Below are positions 38,252 to 47,466 of a stretch of 64,000 nt of DNA, piece by piece. Every line of letters begins with the position of its first letter. Within the stretch, counting starts at the first letter, position 1. The translations under genes were made by a program, and so were the position numbers. The notes below the pieces were generated by a model that did no database searches, had not been told where the DNA came from, and worked only from the letters and a program-made list of their open reading frames with translations. Source of the stretch: an uncultured Sphingobacteriales bacterium (GTDB lineage Bacteria > Bacteroidota > Bacteroidia > Chitinophagales > Chitinophagaceae); the NCBI GenBank assembly GCA_937871285.1, contig CALMQS010000029.1, positions 19,868 to 83,867 of the forward strand, in the 5' to 3' direction.

Positions 38252-39499
38252 TCAATAGGTCCTTTGCTTTAAAAGCTTTCTGTCTCTACCGGCAGTTCCT
38301 ATATTCTTGAAGTTACCGACATGGCTTGCTGAAGGCACCTTATTGATACTATTATGAACGGAATCCATATCAAAAGGATGGCCGTTAACCACAGGAATGG
38401 CTCTCCGGTTAAGTTTTTGAATAGCGCTCAATAAGGGCTTTTCACCCTGGTCGCAAAAAGAAATGGCAATACCTTCCGCGCCTGCCCTTCCCGTGCGGCC
38501 TATACGGTGTACATAGGTTTCAGGAACATTCGGCAGGTCGAAGTTAATAACATGGGTGAGCTCCTCAATGTCAATACCACGTGCTGCAATATCTGTTGCC
38601 ACTAATACACGGGTCTTCCTGCTTTTGAAATTTTCAAGCGCTCTTTGACGCGAATGCTGCGACTTGTCGCCGTGAATAGCCTCGGTACGGATGCCGGCAG
38701 CATTAAGCTTATACGCCAGCTTATCGGCGGCATGCTTCATTTGGGTAAAAACCAATACGGTTTCAATAGATCTGTCCTGCAACAGGTGAATCAATAAAGA
38801 CTGCTTATTTTTCTTCTCTGCAAAATAAACGGATTGCTGTATGATTTCTACTACAGAAGAAACAGGGGTAACTTCAACCTTTACCGGATCTTTCAATAAT
38901 ACAGATGCCAGCTTACTAATGGCCGGGGGCATGGTTGCTGAGAAAAAAAGTGTTTGGCGCCGGGTGGGCAATTGAGCAATGATGCGTTTTACATCATGTA
39001 TAAATCCCATATCCAGCATGCGGTCTGCTTCATCCAGTACAAAATATTGAATATGGCTAAGTGATACCATTTTCTGTTGCATCAGATCCAGCAAGCGGCC
39101 TGGTGTAGCCACTATCATATCTACTCCTCTGCGGATAGCCTGTACCTGGCTGTGTTGCGGAACTCCGCCAAAGATTACCGTATGCTTTACATTTAAAAAC
39201 CTGCCGTAAGCCTCAATACTTTCACCAATCTGTATAGCCAGTTCCCGGGTGGGCGTAAGTATTAAAGCCTGTGGGTGCTGCAAAAATTGAGTTGCTTTTT
39301 TCTGCTCATGGATCAGCTGCAAAACAGGAATAGTAAAGGCGGCGGTTTTTCCGGTACCTGTTTGGGCGCAACCCAGCAGGTCTCTTTTTTGTAAAACAGG
39401 AGGAATTGATTTTTCCTGGATGGGGGTGGGTTTGGTATACCCTTCTTTGCTCAGGGCCTGTAATACAGGTTCTATAAGCTGCAAATTGTTAAATGACAC
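38252..39499 (-). CDS. rhlE: DEAD-box RNA helicase, RhlE-like
   Basis: ATP-dependent RNA helicase of 415 residues. Motifs in order: GYTKPTPIQ (Q motif), AQTGTGKT (I), PTRELAIQ (Ia), DEAD (II), SATMP (III), RGID (V) and HRIGRTGRAG (VI). It has the short C-terminal tail typical of RhlE rather than a DbpA-type extension. The start is GTG. It has no operon partner. Confidence 0.94.
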   Translation of the reverse strand: MSFNNLQLIEPVLQALSKEGYTKPTPIQEKSIPPVLQKRDLLGCAQTGTGKTAAFTIPVLQLIHEQKKATQFLQHPQALILTPTRELAIQIGESIEAYGRFLNVKHTVIFGGVPQHSQVQAIRRGVDMIVATPGRLLDLMQQKMVSLSHIQYFVLDEADRMLDMGFIHDVKRIIAQLPTRRQTLFFSATMPPAISKLASVLLKDPVKVEVTPVSSVVEIIQQSVYFAEKKNKQSLLIHLLQDRSIETVLVFTQMKHAADKLAYKLNAAGIRTEAIHGDKSQHSRQRALENFKSRKTRVLVATDIAARGIDIEELTHVINFDLPNVPETYVHRIGRTGRAGAEGIAISFCDQGEKPLLSAIQKLNRRAIPVVNGHPFDMDSVHNSINKVPSASHVGNFKNIGTAGRDRKLLKQRTY

Positions 39500-39727
39500 T
39501 TGTAATTTTTTTAGTAATAAAAGAGTGATAAGGCTATCAAAAAAGAATTGATACGTTATCTGCCTTAGGTTAAGCGGTCACTATAATGGAGGAGAATGAA
39601 CTACTACACAAAGAGGAAAGCAATAACATTAAGAGCAGCAAAGGTACAATAAATAACTAAGAAGCTGTTTAAATTATGTTTTAGAATAACCATTGACCTG
39701 TCTCCTGCCACGCATCACACTAATTAT

Positions 39728-39742
39728 CACGAATAATTCGTG
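39728..39742. repeat. CACGAAT/ATTCGTG dyad
   Basis: Perfect 7-base arms around a single A. It is part of the phrase-like intergenic text (39700-39775) before the copy C repeat. The 39500-40042 gap otherwise holds no gene. Confidence 0.4.
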
Positions 39743-39869
39743 CCCATTTGTGACATTCGTGGCTAAAGAGCGTGTTACAACACATTATACAAAATCCTCG
39801 GGGATCATTTTTAATGCATCTGGATTTAACACTCCCCTACTCCATTTGCGGATGGTTAAGTAAACAGCA

Positions 39870-40020
39870 GCTTCGGATTTGGCATTTGGTATTTGAATTT
39901 TATCCGCCCCGGCGGACAAGCTTGCCTGCCGCAGGCAGGTTTGCTTCTTGTTCTCTGGTTCCTGGAACTTTCATTCGAATTTCGAAATTCCGGCTTAGGG
40001 CTTTATTTACTTATCTTAGC
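39870..40020 (+). repeat. A/T-rich leader-type repeat, copy C (upstream of gcdH)
   Basis: It contains CTTCGGATTTGGCATTTG, ATTTTATCCGCCCCGGCGGA with the CCGCC/GGCGG hairpin, a second small palindrome CCTGCCGCAGG (about 39925-39935), GCTTCTTGTTCTCTGG, and a final TTATCTTAGC about 25 bases before the gcdH start. It closely matches copy B, including the CCGCCCCGGCGG core. Confidence 0.75.
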
Positions 40021-40042
40021 AGCTCCTTTAAATGTAGTTACT

Positions 40043-41227
40043 ATGGCTGCACGTACAGACCTGTTTACCAGTCCGGATTATTTGCAATTAGACGATTTGC
40101 TTACGGAAGAACAAAAGCTGATCCGTGAAAGTGTAAGGGCTTACGTAAAAAAAGAAATTTCCCCTGTTATTGAAGACTATGCCCAAAAAGCCACTTTTCC
40201 TGAACATATCGTTAAACAATTAGGCGGCATGGGCTGCTTCGGCCCTACCATCCCTGCTGCTTATGGCGGAGGCGGATTAGATTATATCAGCTATGGACTT
40301 ATGATGCAGGAACTGGAAAGAGGCGACAGCGGGGTACGTTCTACCGCATCTGTGCAGGGCAGCTTAGTAATGTTCCCTATTTATGAGTATGGCAGCGAGG
40401 CGCAGCGAAAAAAGTATTTGCCAAAATTAGCCAGCGGCGAGTGGCTGGGCTGCTTTGGCTTAACGGAGCCCGGTCATGGTTCCGACCCGGCAGGTATGCT
40501 TACCCGTTTTACCGATGCCGGAGACCATGTAGTATTAAACGGTGCTAAAATGTGGATCAGCAACGCGCCTTATGCGCATGTGGCCGTGGTATGGGCCAAA
40601 GACGACAATGGCGATATCCGCGGACTGATCGTGGAAAGGGGCATGGAAGGATTCAGTACACCCACTACCCATGGTAAATGGAGCCTGCGGGCATCCGCCA
40701 CGGGTGAACTGGTTTTTGACAACGTTAAAGTGCCTAAAGAAAATATACTGCCCAACGCCAAAGGATTGAAAGCTCCCTTAGGCTGTTTAACCAAGGCCCG
40801 GTTTGGCATAGCATGGGGAAGCACAGGTGCGGCAATGGATTGCTATGATACTGCTTTAAGATACGCCAAAGAAAGAATACAATTCGATCGCCCGATAGGC
40901 GGCTTTCAATTGCAGCAAAAAAAATTAGCCGAAATGATCACGGAGATCAGCAAAGCCCAGTTGCTGAACTGGAGGGTTGCGGTATTAATGAATGAAGGAA
41001 AAGCAACACCCCAGCAGGTGAGCATGGCCAAACGCAACGGCTGCGAAGTGGCCACCAATATATGCCGCGATGCCAGGCAAATGCTCGGAGGCATGGGTAT
41101 TACGGGTGAATATTCGGTAATGCGCCATATGATGAACCTTGAAAGCGTAATCACCTATGAAGGAACGCATGATATACATTTGCTGATAACCGGTATGGAT
41201 ATAACAGGTTTTAATGCTTTTAAGTGA
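40043..41227 (+). CDS. gcdH: Glutaryl-CoA dehydrogenase-like acyl-CoA dehydrogenase
   Basis: FAD enzyme that oxidises and decarboxylates glutaryl-CoA in lysine or tryptophan breakdown. The 394-residue protein has CFGLTEPGHGSDPA, RFGIAWG, MLGGMGITGEYSVMRHMMN and the catalytic Glu (residue 373) in YEGTHDIH, all as in GcdH rather than short-chain dehydrogenases. ATG at 40043 is chosen; the longer open frame is repeat-derived. It is the first of a group with aroK and the DUF423 gene. Confidence 0.9.
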   Translation: MAARTDLFTSPDYLQLDDLLTEEQKLIRESVRAYVKKEISPVIEDYAQKATFPEHIVKQLGGMGCFGPTIPAAYGGGGLDYISYGLMMQELERGDSGVRSTASVQGSLVMFPIYEYGSEAQRKKYLPKLASGEWLGCFGLTEPGHGSDPAGMLTRFTDAGDHVVLNGAKMWISNAPYAHVAVVWAKDDNGDIRGLIVERGMEGFSTPTTHGKWSLRASATGELVFDNVKVPKENILPNAKGLKAPLGCLTKARFGIAWGSTGAAMDCYDTALRYAKERIQFDRPIGGFQLQQKKLAEMITEISKAQLLNWRVAVLMNEGKATPQQVSMAKRNGCEVATNICRDARQMLGGMGITGEYSVMRHMMNLESVITYEGTHDIHLLITGMDITGFNAFK

Positions 41228-41238
41228 AACCAAAGACG

Positions 41239-41745
41239 ATGAAAATTTTTCTCCTGGGCTTTATGGGAACGGGCAAAACTTACTGGGGACAGCTTTGGGC
41301 AAAGCAACACCATTTACGCTTTTTTGACTTAGACACTGAAATTGAGCATCATACCGGCTTAACCATTCCGCAGCTATTTGAACGGTATGGAGAAACTTTT
41401 TTTAGGGAACAGGAGCACGAAAGACTTCTCAGCTTCGGGAAAGAAAACAATTTCATCCTTTCCACAGGAGGCGGCACGCCCTGTTTTTATAACAATATGC
41501 AATGGATGAATGAAAACGGGCTCACCATTTACCTCGATACTCCCCTGCCCGTGCTGAAGGAAAGATTAATAAAGGAAAAGATGCACCGCCCGCTGATCAA
41601 ACAATTAGATGAGCAGGCCATTGAAGATTTTATTAAAAACAGCATCCAAAAAAGGAAGGAATATTACAACAAGGCCCATATAATATTATCCACAGAATCC
41701 ATTTCAGATATTACCTTTGAAGAAATCAAACGGAAACATGTCTAA
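41239..41745 (+). CDS. aroK: Shikimate kinase
   Basis: Phosphorylates shikimate for aromatic amino-acid synthesis. The 168-residue protein has the P-loop GFMGTGKT, the shikimate-binding DLDTEIE, and the RGGG-like STGGGTPC. An upstream GTG at 41224 overlaps the gcdH stop and could also be used; the ATG is preferred. It overlaps the DUF423 gene by 8 bases. Confidence 0.94.
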   Translation: MKIFLLGFMGTGKTYWGQLWAKQHHLRFFDLDTEIEHHTGLTIPQLFERYGETFFREQEHERLLSFGKENNFILSTGGGTPCFYNNMQWMNENGLTIYLDTPLPVLKERLIKEKMHRPLIKQLDEQAIEDFIKNSIQKRKEYYNKAHIILSTESISDITFEEIKRKHV

Positions 41746-42169
41746 ACGATTTATCCAATACGCTGCCATCCTTGGAGCGCTTAGTGTTGCACTGGGGGCA
41801 TTTGGAGCGCATGCGCTGAAAAAATTAGTGGAAGCAGATACCGTAGCTACTTTTGAAACCGGCGTAAGATACCAGTTTTACCACACTTTCGCTTTGTTAG
41901 CCGTTGGAATCCTATACAGGAGAATGCCCGGAAAAGTAATGGAATGGGCGGGTATTCTTTTTATTTCAGGCATTGTTTTATTCAGCGGTTCCTTATACCT
42001 GTTAACTTACTTAAACGCCACTGAAACAGTAGGACTTAAAGGCATTGGCGCTATTACTCCTTTGGGCGGGGTTTGTTTTATTGCCGGATGGGTTTGTCTT
42101 TTAGTTCAAAGTTTAAAGCCCAGCGTTCACCGTGAAAAAAAAGAAAAAAGCAATGTGAGAGAAGCTTAA
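41738..42169 (+). CDS. DUF423-family membrane protein
   Basis: A 143-residue protein with four hydrophobic helices and the family motifs LGAFGAHALKK near the N-terminus and AITPLGGVCFIAGW near the C-terminus. Function of DUF423 is unknown. The ATG lies inside the end of aroK, so its translation is likely coupled. It ends about 216 bases before ftsK; that gap contains GTTTATGGTTTG doublets, phrase-like text and a hairpin. Confidence 0.9.
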   Translation: MSKRFIQYAAILGALSVALGAFGAHALKKLVEADTVATFETGVRYQFYHTFALLAVGILYRRMPGKVMEWAGILFISGIVLFSGSLYLLTYLNATETVGLKGIGAITPLGGVCFIAGWVCLLVQSLKPSVHREKKEKSNVREA

Positions 42170-42328
42170 CAGCAGCCGGATTTAGTTACAGGTTTCAGGG
42201 AAGCGGATTTGTAGTTTATGGTTTGTAGTTTATGGTTTGCACACCTTAGAACTTGTATCCTGTACCCCTTACTTGCACCCTGCAACTTGTACCTGTCTTC
42301 CGCAACACAAACTCCCCCGCAAACACCT

Positions 42329-42336
42329 TATCTTTG
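42329..42336 (+). promoter_or_regulatory. TAnnTTTG-type -7 element upstream of ftsK
   Basis: TATCTTTG at this position is a full match to the Bacteroidota -7 consensus. Transcription would begin about where the CGGGA hairpin starts. No TTTG -33 box at the usual distance was found. Confidence 0.4.
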
Positions 42337-42341
42337 CCTAT

Positions 42342-42356
42342 CGGGAAAAAGTCCCG
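42342..42356 (+). other. Small hairpin in the presumed 5' leader of ftsK
   Basis: CGGGA AAAAG TCCCG is a 5-base perfect stem 30 bases before the ftsK start, near where a transcript from the TATCTTTG box would begin. A hairpin at a 5' end often protects mRNA; this role is inferred. Confidence 0.4.
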
Positions 42357-42385
42357 TCTGAATATAAAAATACGTTTCGTATTGC

Positions 42386-44875
42386 ATGGCTAATAAATTA
42401 AAAAACAATAAGTCCAAGTCTCCTGATCCTGAAAAACTTACCAGCGACAAAACCGAAAAGGTTAAAGTAAAGGCACTGGTAAAGGATGAACGTACCCATA
42501 AAATATTGGGAAGCGTGTTGCTGCTTACGGCATTTTTTCTTTTTATAGCATTTACCTCTTATCTTTTTACCTGGCGGCAGGACCAGGATAAAGTATTCCA
42601 GGGTTTTTCGGCATTCTTATTCGGGGAAGATATAAAAGCGGCCAACCTGCTCGGGCGCATAGGCGCTTATATATCCCATATATTTTTTTACAAAGGTTTT
42701 GGTTTATCGTCGTACCTCTTTTGCAGTTTCTTTTTTATAACAGGAGTAAATTTATTGTTCGGTGAAAAAATATTCTCACCCTGGCGCAACTTCAGGTATG
42801 TGGTGGTGGGATTACTGTTTTTCAGTACCGCTTTAGCCTTTATTACACACGGCAATGGTTTTCCATGGGGAGGCGAAACAGGCAATATAACCAGCAACTG
42901 GTTTAGAGGCTTATTGGGCGAAATAGGCACGGCGGCGCTATTGCTGGCCTGCGGCTTTGCTTATTTTATATGGCGCTTCAACCCTTCTTTTTCACTACCC
43001 GCCAAAAGATTAAAATATAAAACCCAAAACGGGAACGGGAAACTGGTGCCGGTAGATAATTCTTTTACGGAAGAAGCAAAGTTGTTTACGGAAGAAAATA
43101 TAGGCAAAGATGCCAAAGGCAATACCCTGAAACATCATGGAGGGGTTGTAGTGATCAACCCGCCAGGCATGGGTGAGCCGGATGATCAATTTACACTGTC
43201 TGAAACCGAACCTGAGCCGGTAATACCGCAAACCACGGTTATACCCAAATCAAGAAAGAAAACCGCTGAGGAGTTAGAATTGCAGATCAATGCTATGAAT
43301 GAAGCGGAAGAAATTGCTGAGGAAATGTTGCACCCGGAAGAAGACACAGCGGTAAAGAAAGTGCAAAACCTGCCGCCTTATGACCCTGTTCTTGATCTTA
43401 AAGATTATAAATATCCATCGCTTGATCTGTTAGAAACACATGGCAGTGAAAAAATTGTGCTGGATGCTTCGGAACTGGAAGCCAACAAGCACCAGATCAT
43501 CAATACGCTGAAGAACTATGATATTGACATCCGCCAGATATCAGCTACAGTAGGCCCCACCGTTACCCTGTATGAGATCGTTCCCGCGGCAGGCGTTCGT
43601 ATTTCACGCATCAAAAACCTGGAAGATGATATAGCCCTAAGCCTTGCTGCCCTGGGCATACGCATCATCGCCCCCATTCCCGGAAAAGGCACCATTGGTA
43701 TTGAGGTGCCCAATGTAAAGAAGACGATTGTGAGCATGAAGGGACTTTTATCTACAGACCGGTTCCAGCAAAATAAATTTTCGTTGCCCATAGCCCTCGG
43801 CAAAAAAATAGATAACGAGCATTTTATTGTTGACCTTGCCACGATGCCCCACCTGTTGATGGCAGGCGCAACCGGACAGGGAAAATCTGTTGGCATTAAC
43901 GCTATACTGGTATCGCTGTTGTATAAGAAACATCCGTCACAGCTAAAATTAGTGATGGTTGATCCTAAAAAAGTGGAGCTGAGCCTGTACCGGCTCATTG
44001 AAAAGCATTTCCTGGCCAAGCTGCCCGGAGAAGAAGAATCCATCATTACAGATACCAAAAAAGTGGTACACACCCTCAACGCGTTGTGCATTGAAATGGA
44101 TAACCGCTATGACCTGCTGAAAGAAGCGGGCTGCCGCAATATAAGAGAGTACAATGAAAAATTTGTAGCCAGGCGGCTTAACCCTGAAAAAGGCCACCAG
44201 TTTTTGCCTTTTATTGTTTTGGTAATAGATGAATTCGCAGACCTGATTATGACGGCGGGCAAAGAAATTGAAATGCCTATTGCACGCCTGGCACAATTGG
44301 CCAGGGCGGTTGGTATCCACCTTATCATTGCCACCCAGCGTCCCTCGGTTAACATCATTACAGGAACCATTAAAGCCAACTTCCCGGCCAGGGTAGCATT
44401 TAAGGTTTCTTCTAAAATTGATTCCCGCACTATTTTAGATACAGGCGGTGCAGAGCAACTGATCGGCAGGGGCGACATGCTGGTATCGTATAACGGGGAA
44501 ATAACAAGGGTACAATGCGCTTTTGTGGATACTCCTGAAGTAGAAAAAGTAGTTGATTTTATTGGCGAACAAAGAGGATACCCCCAGCCTTTTTATTTGC
44601 CGGAATATATTGACGAAAAAGAGCTGGAGGGAAGGGATTTTGATTCCGGCAACCGGGATCCTTTGTTTGAAGAAGCAGCAAAGCTTATTGTGCAAAGCCA
44701 GATCGGCTCCACATCATTATTACAGCGCCGTATGAAATTAGGATACAACCGTGCAGGCCGCTTAATGGATCAATTAGAGTCGGCAGGCATTGTAGGACCT
44801 AACCAGGGAAGCAAAGCAAGAGATGTGTTATTCAAAACAGAAATGGAACTGGATACATTTTTGCAGGCTTTATAA
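42386..44875 (+). CDS. ftsK: DNA translocase FtsK/SpoIIIE
   Basis: Hexameric motor that moves DNA through the division septum and organises XerCD recombination. The 829-residue protein has four membrane segments between about residues 50 and 200, an acidic linker (about 220-345), the RecA-like motor with Walker A GATGQGKS at 494-501 and Walker B VLVIDEFADL, and the gamma winged-helix domain at the end (GSTSLLQRRMKLGYNRA). The linker is shorter than in E. coli. It is followed by lolA. Confidence 0.97.
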   Translation: MANKLKNNKSKSPDPEKLTSDKTEKVKVKALVKDERTHKILGSVLLLTAFFLFIAFTSYLFTWRQDQDKVFQGFSAFLFGEDIKAANLLGRIGAYISHIFFYKGFGLSSYLFCSFFFITGVNLLFGEKIFSPWRNFRYVVVGLLFFSTALAFITHGNGFPWGGETGNITSNWFRGLLGEIGTAALLLACGFAYFIWRFNPSFSLPAKRLKYKTQNGNGKLVPVDNSFTEEAKLFTEENIGKDAKGNTLKHHGGVVVINPPGMGEPDDQFTLSETEPEPVIPQTTVIPKSRKKTAEELELQINAMNEAEEIAEEMLHPEEDTAVKKVQNLPPYDPVLDLKDYKYPSLDLLETHGSEKIVLDASELEANKHQIINTLKNYDIDIRQISATVGPTVTLYEIVPAAGVRISRIKNLEDDIALSLAALGIRIIAPIPGKGTIGIEVPNVKKTIVSMKGLLSTDRFQQNKFSLPIALGKKIDNEHFIVDLATMPHLLMAGATGQGKSVGINAILVSLLYKKHPSQLKLVMVDPKKVELSLYRLIEKHFLAKLPGEEESIITDTKKVVHTLNALCIEMDNRYDLLKEAGCRNIREYNEKFVARRLNPEKGHQFLPFIVLVIDEFADLIMTAGKEIEMPIARLAQLARAVGIHLIIATQRPSVNIITGTIKANFPARVAFKVSSKIDSRTILDTGGAEQLIGRGDMLVSYNGEITRVQCAFVDTPEVEKVVDFIGEQRGYPQPFYLPEYIDEKELEGRDFDSGNRDPLFEEAAKLIVQSQIGSTSLLQRRMKLGYNRAGRLMDQLESAGIVGPNQGSKARDVLFKTEMELDTFLQAL

Positions 44876-44920
44876 AATAAATATGCGGTAACCACTATCT
44901 CATTTTAAACTATACGGCTG

Positions 44921-44950
44921 TTGCCGCAGTCTTTGAAATAACTATCTTTG
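44921..44950 (+). promoter_or_regulatory. Promoter upstream of lolA
   Basis: TTG at 44921-44923 and TATCTTTG at 44943-44950 are separated by 19 bases, close to the TTTG / TAnnTTTG pattern of Bacteroidota. The start codon is 19 bases downstream of the -7 element. Confidence 0.5.
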
Positions 44951-44968
44951 CCCACCAATAAAAAAATA

Positions 44969-45640
44969 ATGAAAGGAATATCAACTATTACAGTGCTACT
45001 GGCTTTATTTTCCATTACAGGATTCGCGCAAAATTCCGTTAATACCCTGGGAACCAATGACCCCGATGCTAAAAAAATATTAGATGGGGTAACGGCTAAA
45101 TTTAAAACCTACCAATCGGTAAAAGCTGATTTTGTGCTGCAAATTGAAAATGCGGCGGGCAAAGTGCAGGGAACTAAAAAAGGAACAGCTTATATGAAGG
45201 GAAATCAGTATAAAGTAGAATTAACCGACCAGCAAATCTATTGTAATGCGCAGAAAATATGGACCTACGACAAAAGCGCCAACGAGGTGCAGGTGAGTAA
45301 ATTTGACCCCGCCGGAGAGAGTTTTACACCTCAAAAAATATTTACAAATTTTTATGAAAAGGACTTTTTATATAAGCTGAATGGCGAAAAAAAAGAGGGA
45401 GGCAAAACATTACAGGAAATAGAATTAACACCTACCGATAAAAACAAAGCATTTTTCAAAGTGCTGGTGTTAGTAGATAAAGCCACAAAGAATATTGTAT
45501 CTACAAGGCTGTTTGAAAAAAACGGCAACCGCTATTTATATAATGTTACCAGCTTTGTTCCCAACCCAAAAATAGACAACAGCTTTTTTGTTTTTAATAC
45601 GGCTAAATACCCGGGGGTTGAAGTGATAGATTTGCAGTAG
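44969..45640 (+). CDS. lolA: Outer-membrane lipoprotein carrier protein LolA
   Basis: Periplasmic carrier that shuttles lipoproteins from the inner to the outer membrane. The 223-residue protein has a signal peptide (MKGISTITVLLALFSITGFA), then an incomplete beta-barrel pattern with VKADFVLQIENAAGK, KGTAYMKGNQYKVEL and KIWTYDKSANEVQV. Starting at the ATG at 44969 keeps the signal peptide; a TTG seven codons upstream is rejected. Its place behind ftsK is common in Bacteroidota. Confidence 0.92.
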   Translation: MKGISTITVLLALFSITGFAQNSVNTLGTNDPDAKKILDGVTAKFKTYQSVKADFVLQIENAAGKVQGTKKGTAYMKGNQYKVELTDQQIYCNAQKIWTYDKSANEVQVSKFDPAGESFTPQKIFTNFYEKDFLYKLNGEKKEGGKTLQEIELTPTDKNKAFFKVLVLVDKATKNIVSTRLFEKNGNRYLYNVTSFVPNPKIDNSFFVFNTAKYPGVEVIDLQ

Positions 45641-45760
45641 GAGCGGTCAGCAGTCAGCTATCAGATTCTGAGCTGTGGGTTACAAGTTACATGTATGTTT
45701 TCGACTTAAACCTGTTTTTTTAAGAATGGCAGGAAATAAAAAATAATCGCCACATTGTTT

Positions 45761-46354
45761 TTATGGATGACCTGGTGATGATGGACCCGCATCATTTGCA
45801 CCCCAACGGAATGAAGCAATAGTAAATCCGCAAAGATCAAGCACCCTGTCTACTACCGTTGCGGCAACGGCTTCAATGGTTTGCGGGCGGCTGTAAAATG
45901 ATGGTGTAGCGGGGCAAATAATTCCGCCAGCTACAGTAACAGTTTCCATATTACGGATATGCATAAGATTATAGGGCGTATCTCTTACCACACAAACCAG
46001 CTTTCTTCTTTCTTTAAGTATTACGTCGGCAGCTCTTGTAATCAGGTCGTTTGAAACACCGGTGGCTATTCTTCCCAGGGTGCCCATAGAACAGGGGATA
46101 ATGATCATCGTATCAAACTGGCCTGAACCCGAGGCAAAAGGCGCGTTAAAATCATTTTTGTCGTAAATATTAACAGTATATTGATTAAAGGAATCGTTGC
46201 CCAATTCTGTTTTCCATACTGTTTTTGCATTGTCTGTAATTACCAGTGCAAGCTCATTCCACTGCCCGGGTATGGCCAATAATTTATCAACCAGTTGCCG
46301 GGCATATAAAGACCCGCTGGCGCCGGTAACAGCAATAACAATTTTTCGCTTCAA
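45761..46354 (-). CDS. ubiX: UbiX-like flavin prenyltransferase
   Basis: Makes prenylated FMN for UbiD-type decarboxylases. The 197-residue protein has IAVTGASGSLYARQL (FMN binding), IIIPCSMGTLGRIATGVSNDLI and VCVVRDTPYNLMHIRNM. The start is TTG at 46354, with no in-frame ATG upstream. In organisms with MqnA it may serve the menaquinone pathway, but this is inference. It is divergent from the thioredoxin-like gene. Confidence 0.93.
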   Translation of the reverse strand: MKRKIVIAVTGASGSLYARQLVDKLLAIPGQWNELALVITDNAKTVWKTELGNDSFNQYTVNIYDKNDFNAPFASGSGQFDTMIIIPCSMGTLGRIATGVSNDLITRAADVILKERRKLVCVVRDTPYNLMHIRNMETVTVAGGIICPATPSFYSRPQTIEAVAATVVDRVLDLCGFTIASFRWGANDAGPSSPGHP

Positions 46355-46388
46355 TTGTGAGTTATATTTGTAACATTAAACGAATTCA

Positions 46389-46961
46389 ATGCAAATATCC
46401 GGCATTTTCCTTTCTATTGGCCTAATTGCCTGTATTCCCGGCGCCGAAGCATCGGCAGGCATGTCTTACTATTACAAAGACACCACCATAATTACCCGCA
46501 AGAATGAAAAGCTGGAATGGTTAACCCTTGCCCAGGCAGAAGCCGGCATGGCAACCCAAAAGAAAGACATCCTTATTGACCTGTATACCGACTGGTGCGG
46601 ATGGTGCAAAGTAATGGACAGGAATACCTATACCAACCCTGATGTAATTCAATACCTTAACGATAAGTTCTATCCTGTAAAATTAAATGCGGAAACAAAG
46701 GAAGTGCTTACCTGGCGCGGACGGCAATTCAAATACAACGATCAGTACAGGGTACACGATTATGCCATTCTGTTAACCGGCGGGCAGCTTTCCTATCCTT
46801 CAACTGTTATTTTACCTGCCGATGGTTCGGCCCCGCAGGTGATCCCGGGATATTTAAAGCCGCCCGACATGGAGCTTGTTTTAAAATACTTTGGTGAAGA
46901 TCATTACGGCAAAACCCCCTTTGAAACATACAGGAAGGATTTTATACAAACCTGGAAATAA
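46389..46961 (+). CDS. Secreted thioredoxin-like protein
   Basis: A 190-residue protein with a signal peptide (first about 22 residues) and a thioredoxin-fold domain with a CGWC redox motif at 70-73 in DLYTDWCGWCKVMD, followed by a cis-Pro region (LSYPSTVIL). This resembles DUF255/thioredoxin_7 proteins with DUF953-like variants. Disulfide exchange in the periplasm is likely, but no partner is nearby. Confidence 0.88.
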   Translation: MQISGIFLSIGLIACIPGAEASAGMSYYYKDTTIITRKNEKLEWLTLAQAEAGMATQKKDILIDLYTDWCGWCKVMDRNTYTNPDVIQYLNDKFYPVKLNAETKEVLTWRGRQFKYNDQYRVHDYAILLTGGQLSYPSTVILPADGSAPQVIPGYLKPPDMELVLKYFGEDHYGKTPFETYRKDFIQTWK

Positions 46962-47008
46962 TTTTTTGTCGCAACAATATAAGAATCAGGTATATCGTTA
47001 TATGTCTG

Positions 47009-47067
47009 GTTTTTCATAGGATATTGGATTTAAAACGGGGCAGGATTTCTATCCAGCCCTTTTTTCG
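47009..47067 (+). repeat. Hairpin element, copy 1
   Basis: TTTTCATAGGATATTGG leads into GGGCAGGAT TTCT ATCCAGCCC, an eight-pair stem with one A-A mismatch, followed by six T's. It fits a Rho-independent terminator or a structured RNA end. Confidence 0.65.
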
Positions 47068-47202
47068 TATATATACTTCATGCAGCTTCCCTTTCATCTT
47101 AATTTCTGCCGCAATTTGCAATATAACTGGTCTAAGAGGATGCACTTAAAAAAAATCCCAAATGCCATGCAACGTTTACTGCCTAATACTGGTCTATTTA
47201 TT

Positions 47203-47259
47203 GGTTTTTCATAGGATATTGGATTTAGAAACGGGGCAGGATGTCTATCCAGCCCTTTA
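47203..47259 (+). repeat. Hairpin element, copy 2
   Basis: The same element 195 bases further on, with GTCT instead of TTCT in the loop and one extra base before the stem. Both stem arms are unchanged. The loop varies while the stem is kept, as expected for a selected RNA structure. Confidence 0.65.
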
Positions 47260-47423
47260 TTTTTCATATTACACGTATTTTAATATACTTTCTCTTAACC
47301 CTTCCTTTCTGTTTATTTCAACAGGATTTCAGCAAAAAAACGGCTTTCAGTTATCTCCTGCCTTAAAAGCAAAAAAAATTATGGCATAGGAATGCTTAAA
47401 TTAAAAAAACGCTTTATATTCGG

Positions 47424-47440
47424 CTTTTCATAGGATAAGG
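47424..47440 (+). repeat. Hairpin element, copy 3 (partial)
   Basis: TTTTCATAGGATAAGG keeps the first half of the element (the word TTTTCATAGGAT) but not the GC-rich stem. The strong terminator at 47467-47502 is about 40 bases later and may replace it. Confidence 0.5.
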
Positions 47441-47466
47441 TTTAATGGTTAACGGTTAAAAGATTA

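Noticed and set aside
39893..40042. N-terminal extension of gcdH by 50 residues
   Set aside because: The extension is repeat sequence; the dehydrogenase family starts near the ATG at 40043.
47162..47389. 75-residue protein in the gene-free stretch
   Set aside because: It spans hairpin copy 2, has low-complexity composition and no signal or domain; the repeat structure explains the sequence better.
47009..47440. CRISPR array
   Set aside because: Only two full copies plus a partial one, spacing of about 200 bases, and no cas genes nearby.
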